From: Lotus japonicus
Taxonomy: Eukaryota; Streptophyta; Magnoliopsida; Fabales; Fabaceae
Direction of reading: 5' to 3'
NCBI RefSeq assembly: GCF_012489685.1
Contig: NC_080041.1
Coordinates: 108,717,760 to 108,781,759, forward strand
Length of the DNA: 64,000 nucleotides
The notes beneath the pieces were generated by a model, which saw only the letters and a program-made list of their open reading frames with translations, was not told the DNA's origin and ran no database searches. This document shows, piece after piece, positions 22,926-33,500 of this stretch. Position numbers and translations under genes: made by a program. Numbering within the stretch: the stretch's first letter is position 1; every line of letters begins with the position of its first letter.

Positions 22926-25900
22926 CACCTCATCGCCACTTCAAGCAAACCAAAACATCTCATCCAATTCAGTGGTCAATCAAACAACAATCTCAAATTC
23001 AATAATCAAATCAACAAAATCACATGTTATTCATATTATCAGCAAACATACGTCTCATCAAAATGAATACTAACTCAGCTCACTATTTCAACATAACAAC
23101 AATCAGGGTATCAACAATAACCATGTCTTATCCACTAGAAAGCAGTAATGACAGAAACCAGTAAACGGCCGAAGTCTCTCAGAAAACGGAGACACACGTC
23201 TCAATAAGTTCACTCGGTCGAAGCCTTCAGAAAACATTTGGCACAAGCCTCAGAAACAGTCAACATAAGCAAGCATACAACATTGCAAGCATAATAATCA
23301 TAATCCAATGCCAATCAATATAAACATCTTCATCTCAAACGCAGGCAGTGCGATAAAAGCAGACAAGACTCAAAGACACGCTAAAACTGAGTTACCCTTA
23401 CCTTAGCCAATTTCTCCATCCAAGCTCAGCATCCCAGTCCAATCCAAAATAAAGCTCCCGAACCCAGCAAGTTCCCCGGGCGTCCTCCTCAGTTGTGAAA
23501 CCTCACCAATTGCTCCAAAATCCCTTTCCTCAGCTCAACTCGTTCCAAACCTTAAGCAAAGTATCATTGCTTAGTCGCTAAGAAACAAAACAACTAATAA
23601 CACTATCAAAACCCGAAAAGAAGCTTTCGAAGCTCTAGAGTTCGACATTTAGGCACGAATGGACAATAAGACAGGTTTTCGCTAAAATGCGCATAACTCG
23701 AGCTACAGAACTCGGAATGACACGAAACCAACGCCAAAATTTCGACAATTGAAAGAGCTACGCAATGGCTCAGGTCATAGAGGCCCAAAAATTATTTTTG
23801 GACACGGTACCCTAACAAACAGGTTTCGGCCACTTTAGAAAATAGGGTTTCCGAACTTTTTCTTCGATCTAAATCAATTCCTAGGTATTCTTAGGCGATA
23901 TCTAGGCTAGGGAAACTCTCAGAAAAATTATCAGGTCAAAAACTGTCGCAGGGGTATTTTGGTCAATATTTTTAGCTCGGAAACTCAAAATCAGAATTTC
24001 GAAAAACAAATTAGATGGGGTCGATACCAACGACGATTATGACGACTAATCCTACTGACGCTAAGCTCAGTCGAGAGTTTTTGACTCAAAAAGCGGAACC
24101 TCAGCATAAAATGGGGTTTTAGTCAGTTTTTCAGATCTACGGCGACTCGGTGAAAATCCGAACGATCCAACAGTGATTATAGCATGTTGGGTTGCAGTAG
24201 AGGATAGTTGGAAAGAAAAATCGAGGTAATCAGACATTTTTACAAAAAGCTCTAAACTTTGAGCACAGAAATAGCTAGAATAAGCCGACATAAAGCAGAA
24301 ATAGAAGTAAGATTAAGCATCCTTACCTCTGTGCCTACGCGTAGCTTCTGAAATCAGGACGATCGGGCAAGAATCGGAAAAAGCTCTGCACCCCTCTCTT
24401 TCTCTCTCTAACTCTCGGCCACTTTGGGAGAAAATGAGATATTTTCTCATTTTTTCCCTTTTTATAGTAGAGGGGAAAATCCGAAAAATCGATATTTTGC
24501 GGTTCCGGTCGTTTTGGTACTTTCGTCTGCTGATAAAAATTGAGTATTCGGCGACAGAATGTCGAAACTCAAATCAAGGTTCATTTAATTGAGGAAAACG
24601 TCTCAAAGAGGGTGTGAGTCGATTTATGCCGAAAAACTACTTTTTGCAGTCGACGTCGGATGAGGAAACTTCATTCAGGAAAAATATCACAAACGTCGAA
24701 ATAAATGAGGCATCGCGGATGGAAACTTCGTTAGAAGCTCTGAAAAGAAAAACCCTTCATTCAAGGTCTTAGTTAAAGTTCCCGAGACGTTAAAGTCTGG
24801 CTTCGACGGACTTCCGGGAAGCGAAACCTAACAAGCGTACAGTCCAGGGTTTCGTATCGGAAAGCTAGTCATGGGAAAAATACTCAGAGGTTCTTATTCT
24901 CTCTTTAATTCTAAAATTCTCTTAAACAATGCTCTAGGAGCGGATATAGCCTTTTTCGGACACTCTCGACCTTAGTCGGGTGCGAATATGGCTCGTGCTA
25001 TCAATCAAAATGACTAAAGTGTCATCCTTAAACATACTGTGAACTTTCGTCTTCATAACGCTAATCCAAACATTAAACACGAGTCAAGTTCCTCTCACGC
25101 TCCACAAAATCCTATGCGTGAGTTGGAAATTAATTATTTATTTAATTCTAAAATTCTGGGTCTTACAGCTCGGGTGGGTTGGGGCGGGTTGGGGCACCCC
25201 CAAATGAAGAGTTAATCAACCAGGAAAAAAAAGAGAGGAGATGTGAACGGTGAAGAAATAGAATTATTGAACAGACATTCAAACAAATACATACATGGAC
25301 TAAAATCAGAGAAGAATCCATGATGAAAAAATACATAGAAGATCATCAACCAAAATAAAATACAGAGATTAACCAAATTTCATCATTGCATGTCTCAGAT
25401 TTGCAATTTTGGTCCAGATCCATGACACCGTCACCGTGTTTCCACCATCTGTTCAGATCTAAGCAACAGAACCACCTGTTGCCACTTTCAGATTCACCGC
25501 TCCACAGCTTCAGATCAATCGCATGTGTGCCCACCTACACCGAACAGAGAGATGAACAAGGAGAGGAAGTGATCAAATGAGAAATAGTGGGAGGAAGTTG
25601 TGTTATGCAGATGAAGAAATGTAAAATGGAGGCTGCAGAAAATGACAGAAACCATGAGATAAAATTGGTATTTTGGAGAAGATCAATCTTGGTTCATGCT
25701 ATATTGCTATGGGTGGGTGACTGGGTGTTTAGTTTTTTAAACATTTAATTGTTTTACTTCCGTTTTAAATTTTTTAAAAATAAATATTCAATGATAATTG
25801 AATGACGGATTGGAAACAAAGTTGTGCCTTTGCGTCTGACGTTGCTACTAGTCTAGGACTCTATGATATAAAGACAAGCTTGTGCTACTAGTCTTGGGAC

Positions 25901-27195
25901 TTGGTGATAAAGACAAAAAATAAAAAGTAAACTACTTTGAATTGAATATATAAACCACAAAGCTCTAGGTAATTTTTTAATGGTGAGATATCTATCATCG
26001 GGTAGGTGCAGGTACCGACAGATTTTGAACTTCAAACCCACACCCGACCGTTCTCACCCATTTCAGACCATTTCAGCTTTTCATCTTATCCGCTGGACCG
26101 ACCCGGACCGACCCATTGCTTCTTTTTTGTTGGGTTATGTCGGTTTTGGGTCGGGCCAGTATATTTTGCTCAGCCCCTACATAACACAGCGGACTTATTT
26201 CAACTCCAAAATTTAACATAATCCAAAAATAAATAAAAGAGTTCATAAAATAACTCTTAACATTCAGGCACAATACTAAACGTTTCCCCGTGTTACATAA
26301 CAGAGCATGACTCCCTTAACTAAAAACATATCTAAAGACTAGCTCCGCCGACTAACCCTCGCGAGAAACTCCACTATCCTCGGTACCTGAGCGATGTCGC
26401 ATAGAACATCATTCCAACAGAAGGGTGAAACTCATATCATATGGATAAGCATAATAATAAGTAATGTAAAAGCTTATCTATGTTCCACATAAATTCTTCA
26501 CACTTCACTAACAAATAATAAATTATGTAATTTAATATAATCAATCAATGTCACAGCTATGACAATACTTCATACTTCATAAAATCAAGTAAGCAAATAT
26601 TATTGTCTCCAATTACCACAACATCAAATCTCAAAAAATATCACAATTGTCATTAATTAACATCAACAACTCCCTAACACATATGACTCAAGTGAGACAC
26701 GTGCAAATGCCTTTGGTACCAAAATTGTTATCTTTAGCGGTATCACCGCGTCCACTCCAAACAGATAACCACAAATAAAGTCCTCGCTCTAGGCTTTCAA
26801 AACCACTCCAGTTTTGGGACAAGTTACTAGCCTCCATGAGAACTAGCAAACATTGCATCTTGACAATTATGCAGTGTATTGTGAAAAACTCAACTAACAT
26901 ATGCATATTCATACCATCTCCAGGTCTTAATTATTTTAGCATATTCATCACCAGCTCAACAATTCAAATCATCTCCAATTTCACAAAACACACTTAATAT
27001 TATCAATAAAACAACATGCAATCACAGTAACTTAACAACTTAACACATAACATCAATTCAGAAATAACATCATATAATGAACTATTATACAGATGTAAAT
27101 TAAATATAATTCATATATAACAGGTTCTGCAACTATTATACAAAAACTGGATTCTTCCTAATTTTTCCCAAAAACTCGTAATCTCCCTGCACCAT

Positions 27196-27310
27196 CCCCT
27201 CATGCGCGCGCTACCGCGCGCACCAGTACCTACATGCGCCACCTTCCTCGCGCGCAACCCTCCCCATGGCCGCGCGCCACCGCGCCTTGCGCAACACCAC
27301 ACGCGCGCAC
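27196..27310. repeat. GCGCGC-rich stretch in layer B
   Basis: About 115 bp of very high GC with repeated GCGCG blocks (for example CATGCGCGCGCTACCGCGCG), set in otherwise AT-rich DNA. It may be a structural or CpG-dense segment of the LTR; no gene is implied. Confidence 0.7.
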
Positions 27311-28792
27311 CACATCTTTTTTCGAAAACAACATTTGCACTTCAAAACGGTTATAAACTGTATAGCAACATAGGCGAATTTTTAAATACCTCAAATACAC
27401 TCAGAAATATCCAATATTTTTATCATGGTTCCCTATACACGTTTTGTAAATCCCTGAAAATTTTCAAGTCGAAATTCAAAGTAAAAAATTCAGGAAAAAT
27501 CTAACACTAACAGTACTTCATGAGAAACGAGACAGCTTAACCTATCATCACTAAAACGCATATAACTCGAGCTACAGACTTCGGAATTACGTGAAACTAG
27601 CGGAAAAAGTTTTATAACAGAAAGGGCTACAACTGTTATGAAGACTACTTCATCAAATTTGGTCATTAACACAGCTCTAAATAGGGTTCAAGAACTCATA
27701 AATTTCTGCAACCTCATGCGCGGCGCGCTACCCCCTCTCTTCCACCCACAACTCATAACCCTAAATTCAATTATCCACCTTCAGTTTAGGAGAAAATTGC
27801 ATCCTAGGGTTCCTAAATCAGGTTTTCTATCATTATCCACTATCATACCAATCCAAAGAACATAAATTCAAACCTTTACCTCTTGTAGATCAACTCTAGG
27901 TTTTCTCCACTTTTCTCCTCTCCTTCTCTTCTTTCACGTGTTCTTCTGTCTGCTCCTCAAATCCTTATTTTTCTTTTCTCCTTTTTCTATTTCACTCATA
28001 ACCCTAAACTAGTAGTACTAGTGGGCTCCACTCCATATATCACCTAAACCCAACAACCTTTCTAATTTAATCTTATCTCGCTCAAATACAAATTAAATAA
28101 ATTACTCACTCCATATATCACATAATCACTTAATTATCTAATAAAATCACATAATTACCATATATCATAAATAATAATTAAAATACAATAGTAAATAACC
28201 TAATAACGGAAAAAATTTGTGTTACAGTTTCTGTCAGGTGAAAATAACCCAACCACCAGGTCTGCCGCCGACCGTCCAGTTGCCACGGGCTGTTCGGGTT
28301 CGGCGGTTCGCGGTTTCAGCAGGTGGGTTGGGCAGATTCAACATTCAGATTTCAGAAAAAATGAAGATTACATTGCCAGCCCATTACAAAAGAAAATCAT
28401 AAAAAAAAAATGGAAGACAGATATGGATCGTGGAAGACCAGATTTGAAAGGTTGCATCTTCATGATGAGGAACCTGAGGCGGTGGTGCGGCAACCGTTGG
28501 TGTCAACATCACGAGGGTGGGACAAACTCTGGTTGCGGCAGCGTATCTTCATATGGTGGCAGCGCTGGACCTCATAGAAGGAAGGGTTGCGGCGGCGCTG
28601 GATCTCCACGGCTAGTGGTGAAGGCGCACGACGTGAGAGAAGGAGATGGTGGTGCTGTGTGGTGTGGCGTGGTGGAACACGATCAGATAGGAAGAGAAGG
28701 AGGTGGTGGTGCGGCGTTGGACAGAGAGAGAGGAAAGAAGAGGTGGCGGCTACTGGTGCTAGGGTTTGGTTGTTGAGGGTGAGTGGTCGGAA

Positions 28793-29598
28793 CATAGTTC
28801 AGAAAACTGGACTGGTCGGTCAAACCGGTTTGATCGGGAACCGGGCCTATGTCCGGTTCGGTCACCTTATTAAACCGGGCACTCACTGAACCGAGAAAAG
28901 ATCCGTTGAACCGGTTTCGATTCGGGAACCGGACCGGTCAGAACCGGCCGGTTTTTTGTTATTGTTTTTTTTTTGTCAAACAGTTTTTGGTTATTGTGAA
29001 AAATGAAAAAAAAAATGTGGGCAACTGGGTTCGAACACAGGACATTGGGGAAGCAAAAATTCCTTGGAACCACTGACACAATTGAAGTTGTGTAGTAAGA
29101 GGCAATTTTATACGTATATATCATTTATTGTATGAAGACATGTGCTAAGATACCTACAATGGCACCAATGCAATTACAAGCTTTTGCTTAATTTTTTTAA
29201 CAGTTTGTAATTTTTTTTAAAGAACAATTTGTACTTCACAATAATGTATTAGACTCATAGTTTTAAGAAAATATACATAGTTATGATATAATAGTTTATA
29301 TTTATGTGAATATAGAGATAAATTTAGTAATAATTATGTAAATATGTAAATGTAATATTATATTCTTTATTTTTATATGTTATAAAAAATAATTTTATCA
29401 TATACTATTAAAGATGTATTCACTGTTCACAAATATAGCATATTTATGCATATTAACATATATGATGTAATATTTAAATTACCACAGTTGGACCTCGATT
29501 GGACCTCGGTTTGACCCCGGTTTCACTCCGGTTCAACCTTTAAACCTTGAACTAGTGCCTTGACTTGTTTGATGGTCGGTCCGGTTTTCAGAACATTG
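28793..29598. mobile_element. hAT-like inverted-repeat element inside layer A
   Basis: 806 bp. Left end CATAGTTCAGAAAACTGGAC; right end reverse complement CAATGTTCTGAAAACCGGAC, 16 of 20 matching. Candidate 8-bp duplications are GGTCGGAA and GTTAGGAA (6 of 8). Sub-terminal CCGGTT repeats are abundant. Non-coding. Confidence 0.6.
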
Positions 29599-29856
29599 GT
29601 TAGGAACTTAGGGTTAAGTGAGTTTTTTTTATAACTATCTCTCTCAGAAACATATTGGGCTGGACTGTTTTTTTTATATCGTTGTTCGGTCGGGAAGAAG
29701 CCCAAACCGAAACCGTCCGGATTAGGCCGCCTGGACTCGAACCAGGCCACCCGAAAAATCGACAAATCGCCAAAAACCGCCCCGGAAGCCATTTTTTGGC
29801 AACGGGCTGGTCGGTTTTGGTCGGCCCAAATTGTTTTGGACAGCCCTTGCAAGTAG

Positions 29857-30503
29857 TATGTTGGTAACTAGTATATTATAACTTAAATCTCGAACAATAT
29901 GATATATCTTTTAAACATTTCTAAATAAAAAGGGGTAGTGTGGTTTTGGAATCCCAATTTTGTGTGGGAAAATGCTAATTGTTATGAATAAAGCTACCGA
30001 TAAAATGCAAGAACGCGTTGTCTTACCACGTGGCCTTATTTTACATTTTGAGTTTTGCTCTGTTTTTTCAATCTTCTTTTTGGGTTGTTCTAAAATGCAA
30101 AAAATATCTCTAGTTAATTTAAGAATTAGCTTAGTTTTAGTTAATTAGGGATTTTTTTTATTAGAAGAGGAAAACTACTTAATTAATGATTAAGAGTTAT
30201 TTGTAATTTATATATATTTTTAATTAATAATTTAATTTAATTTAAATCAAAAAAATATTTAAAATCCATGTTAGATTCATTAAATACGTGATTTTCAGTC
30301 TTTGCCAGGACTAAAATCAAATCTCACCTATTACACAGGGACCAAAAGTTTACTTAACTGTTATTTTTCTGTTAACTAACTCTCTAGCGAAGGAAGATTG
30401 GCAGACTGTGGCGTTGGTAGGTTGCGGAGCCGGAGGATGTGAGTGCTTTGGCGACGGACGGCGTTAATATTGTCCATTGTTTCGTGGAATCCGATCGATC
30501 GTG
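29857..30503 (+). promoter_or_regulatory. VPS11 upstream region
   Basis: AT-rich DNA leading to the VPS11 start codon at 30504. Transcription of the leader probably begins after about 30360, where GC content rises. No TATA box could be singled out. Confidence 0.35.
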
Positions 30504-33500
30504 ATGTATCAGTGGAGGAAGTTCGAGTTCTTTGAGGACAAGTACGCTGCGAAATGCGTGGTTCCCGAGGATGATGATGATCATGATGTGAAGAACGAGG
30601 AGAAGAAGAAGAAGATCGAGTGCTGTTCCAGCGGCAGGGGCAAGGTGGTGACTGGTTTTGATGACGGTACCGTTTGCTTGTTCGATCGAGGACTTAAGTT
30701 CAATTACGCTTTTCAACCTCACTCATCGTCTGTTCTCTTTCTTCAGCAGCTCAAGGTTATTACCATTTTGCAGCATGCTTCTCTTGTTGATATGATCTTT
30801 TGCGTTCTCCTGTTGTTGAATTACATGTTCTGGGGAAATGGGTATGTGGATTTTGACAATTTTGTTTTGTTTGATTGCTCATTCAGTATCCTTTCATAAG
30901 AATTTGACGATGAAATGGGTCAGGAAGTGGAAATCTTTTTTGGGAATAAATTATTTCACTGCTTAACAGTTGAAATTGTTTGTTTTTGGGTAAATGGGTA
31001 TGTGAGTTTGTGTCTGATTTGTTGTTGCTGCTTGTTGAGCTTCTTTTGACTGCTTCATTTAGTGTAGTTTTCCAAAATCTTATTTTTTCGTTGTTTGTAT
31101 TGTATCGAAATTTGTGTAAGAATTCCAGTTCCAAGGTTTAGTTTACTTTTTATAGGCAAATGTTAGTTGTTAGTAATGTTAGTAAATTAGTCCTCCTCAG
31201 GGTTCGAACCCTGGACCCTTCACCCTATATTTAGGGGGTTGGTCAAGAACTTTTGTGGTTTAAATGCTTTCTTGGGAAGTCCAGGAAAATGCTCAGGATC
31301 TTGAGTTGAAATTGAAAGTTTTCTTTTGTTTGGTTAACCAGCAACGCAACTTTCTGGTAACTATTGGGGAAGATGAACAGCTTACTCCTCAGAATTCAGC
31401 TTTGTGCCTGAAGGTTTTTGACCTGGATAAGATGCAATCTGAAAGTTCTAGCACGGCGAGTCCTGATTGTGTTGGGATATTGCGTATATTCACTAATCAG
31501 TTTCCTGAAGCACAGGTAATGAGAATGTTATGCATACTTGTTACTCTTCATCTTGAGAGGAATGATGATAATAATAGTTTGACTATTTCAATCCCCCGTT
31601 TTCATGATTTTGGAACTATTCTATACTGCAGATTACATCTTTTTTAGTCTTAGAAGAAGTGCCGCCTATACTACTCATAGCTATTGGCTTAGACAATGGC
31701 GCTATTTATTGTATAAAAGGAGACATTGCACGGGAGCGTATCACCCGTTTTAAGCTTCAGGTGGAAAACCATTCAGACAAAACTCTTTCCTCTATCACTG
31801 GTCTTGGGTTTAAGGTGGATGGCCAATCTCTCCAGTTGTTTGCTGTTACTCCAAGTTCAGTTAGCTTGTTCTCATTGCATGATCAACCACCAAGAAGGCA
31901 AACCCTTGATCAGATTGGATGTGGTCTAAACAGTGTTGCAATGAGTGACCGCTCTGTATGCAATCTTTTTTTCCTTGTTCTCAATTTTTTTTATATTATC
32001 AAAAGCATATCTCTTTGAATGCTAAATGTTTCTATATGTTGGCATGAATAGGAGTTGATAATTGGTCGACCAGAGGCGGTATATTTTTATGAAGTCGATG
32101 GGCGTGGTCCTTGTTGGGCTTTTGAAGGAGAAAAGAAATTGCTAGGGTGGTTTCGTGGATACCTTTTGTGTGTTATTGTAGATCAAAGAACAGGAAAACA
32201 TACTTTCAACATCTATGACCTGAAGAATCGTTTAATAGCCCACAGTGTGTTGGTCAAAGAAGTTTCTCATATGCTCTATGAATGGGGTAACATTATACTC
32301 ATTATGACTGACAAGTCAGCTTTATGTATTGGTGAAAAAGATATGGAAAGCAAGTTAGACATGCTATTCAAGAAAAACCTATACACTGTGGCAATTAATA
32401 TTGTTCAAACTCAACAAGCAGATGCTGCAGCCACTGCTGAAGTGCTTAGAAAATATGGAGATCATCTGTATAGCAAGCAAGACTATGATGAGGCAATGGC
32501 TCAGTACATACATACTATTGGTCACCTTGAACCTTCTTATGTGATTCAGAAGTTTCTGGATGCTCAAAGAATCTACAACCTCACAAATTACTTGGAAAAG
32601 CTACATGAGAAGGGTCTTGCTTCTAAAGATCACACCACACTTCTATTAAACTGTTACACCAAATTAAAAGATGTTGAAAAGTTAAATCTATTTATTAAAA
32701 GCGAAGATAGCATTGGGGAACTTAAGTTTGATGTCGAAACAGCAATCAGGGTTTGTCGCGCTGCCAATTACCATGAGCATGCAATGTATGTCGCAAAGAA
32801 GGCTGGGAGGCATGAATGGTACTTGAAGATCTTGCTTGAAGATCTTGGTAGATATGAAGAGGCCTTGGGATATATTTCTGGTCTTGAATCAAGTCAGGCA
32901 GGGATGACAATAAAGGAGTATGGTAAAACTCTAATAGAGCACATGCCAGTGGAGACAATTCAAATTCTCATAAGGCTTTGCACAGAGGATGGTGACAAAA
33001 GACCACACTCAAATGGTTTGTATGTGTCTATGTTGCCATCTCCTGTTGATTTTCTTAGCATCTTTGTCCATCATCCTCAGTCTCTTATGGAATTTCTTGA
33101 GAAATATACCAATAAGGTCAAGGACTCACCTGCTCAAGTGGAGATTAACAATACCCTTTTAGAGTTGTATATATCCAATGAATTGAACTTTCCTTCAATA
33201 TCACAAGTTAATGAAGGTGGAGGTTACCTTAATGGAGCATCTTCAAAATCCATGAATTTAAGAGCGCAGCCCAATGGCTCGCTTGCAGATGACAAGAGTT
33301 CAGAAGAGGAAAAGGTCCGGTTTCAAAGGCGTGAAAAGGGACTGCGCATGCTTAAGAGTGCATGGCCTCCAGAGACGGAACATCCACTTTATGATGTTGA
33401 TTTAGCTATTATATTATGTGAAATGAATGCATTCAGAGATGGGCTTATGTATTTGTATGAAAAGATGAAACTCTATAAAGAAGTGATTGCTTGCTATATG

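Larger units (their letters stand above)
19258..25167. mobile_element. Large LTR-type element, probably a solo LTR (layer D)
   Basis: Starts TGTAACGCCCCGAATTTCGG and ends GGGTCTTACA, flanked by a perfect 5-bp duplication GCTCG (19253-19257 and 25168-25172). Without the copia-like insertion it measures about 3.6 kb, within the range of the long LTRs of some plant gypsy families. No coding region longer than a small frame and no PBS were found. It contains a 56-bp minisatellite (22557-22925). Inserted into the sub-terminal GC-rich region of layer C. Confidence 0.8.
19109..26179. mobile_element. Non-autonomous hAT element (layer C)
   Basis: Left end TAGGGCTGAGCA; right end reverse complement TAGGGGCTGAGCA (one-base indel). 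Flanked by a perfect 8-bp duplication CATAACAC (19101-19108 and 26180-26187). Its own sequence is about 1.15 kb (19109-19257 and 25173-26179) with CGGGT-rich sub-terminal stretches. No transposase. Inserted into layer B. Confidence 0.9.
18939..28226. mobile_element. LTR-type element, probably a solo LTR (layer B)
   Basis: Starts TGTAACACCCTCTAAACCCC and ends TTACA, the TG...CA and inverted TGTAA/TTACA ends of an LTR. Flanking 5-bp duplications are GTTTT (18934-18938) and GTTTC (28227-28231), 4 of 5 matching. After removing the nested hAT its own length is about 2.2 kb. There is no PBS, gag or pol, so a solo LTR is the simplest reading. It shares motifs with layer D, such as ATAACTCGAGCTACAG near 27561 and 23691, so the two are related families. 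Confidence 0.65.
18886..29848. mobile_element. Outer hAT-like element (layer A of nest)
   Basis: Left end TAGGGGTGTCCACCGG; right end reverse complement AAGGGCTGTCCA. Flanking 8-bp duplications are GAAAGTAG (18878-18885) and GCAAGTAG (29849-29856), 7 of 8 matching, the hAT signature. Its own sequence is only about 53 bp on the left plus about 28232-28792 and 29599-29848 on the right, GC-rich with CGGGTT/CGGTTC motifs. The rest is nested insertions. No transposase remains, so it is non-autonomous. Confidence 0.75.

Noticed and set aside
22489..23073. Frames with repeated peptide NAHERRDRRRTDSPE
   Set aside because: They are translations of the 56-bp minisatellite; the repeat is DNA-level and non-coding.
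28219..28795. Overlapping long frames on both strands (185 aa and 111 aa)
   Set aside because: They lie in GC-rich GGTGGT-type internal sequence of the outer hAT-like element, have no family motif and open on both strands because stops are rare in that composition.
29020..29060. GGGTTCGAACAC text resembling a tRNA T-arm
   Set aside because: No acceptor, D or anticodon arms can be drawn around it; it is inside a hAT-like element.
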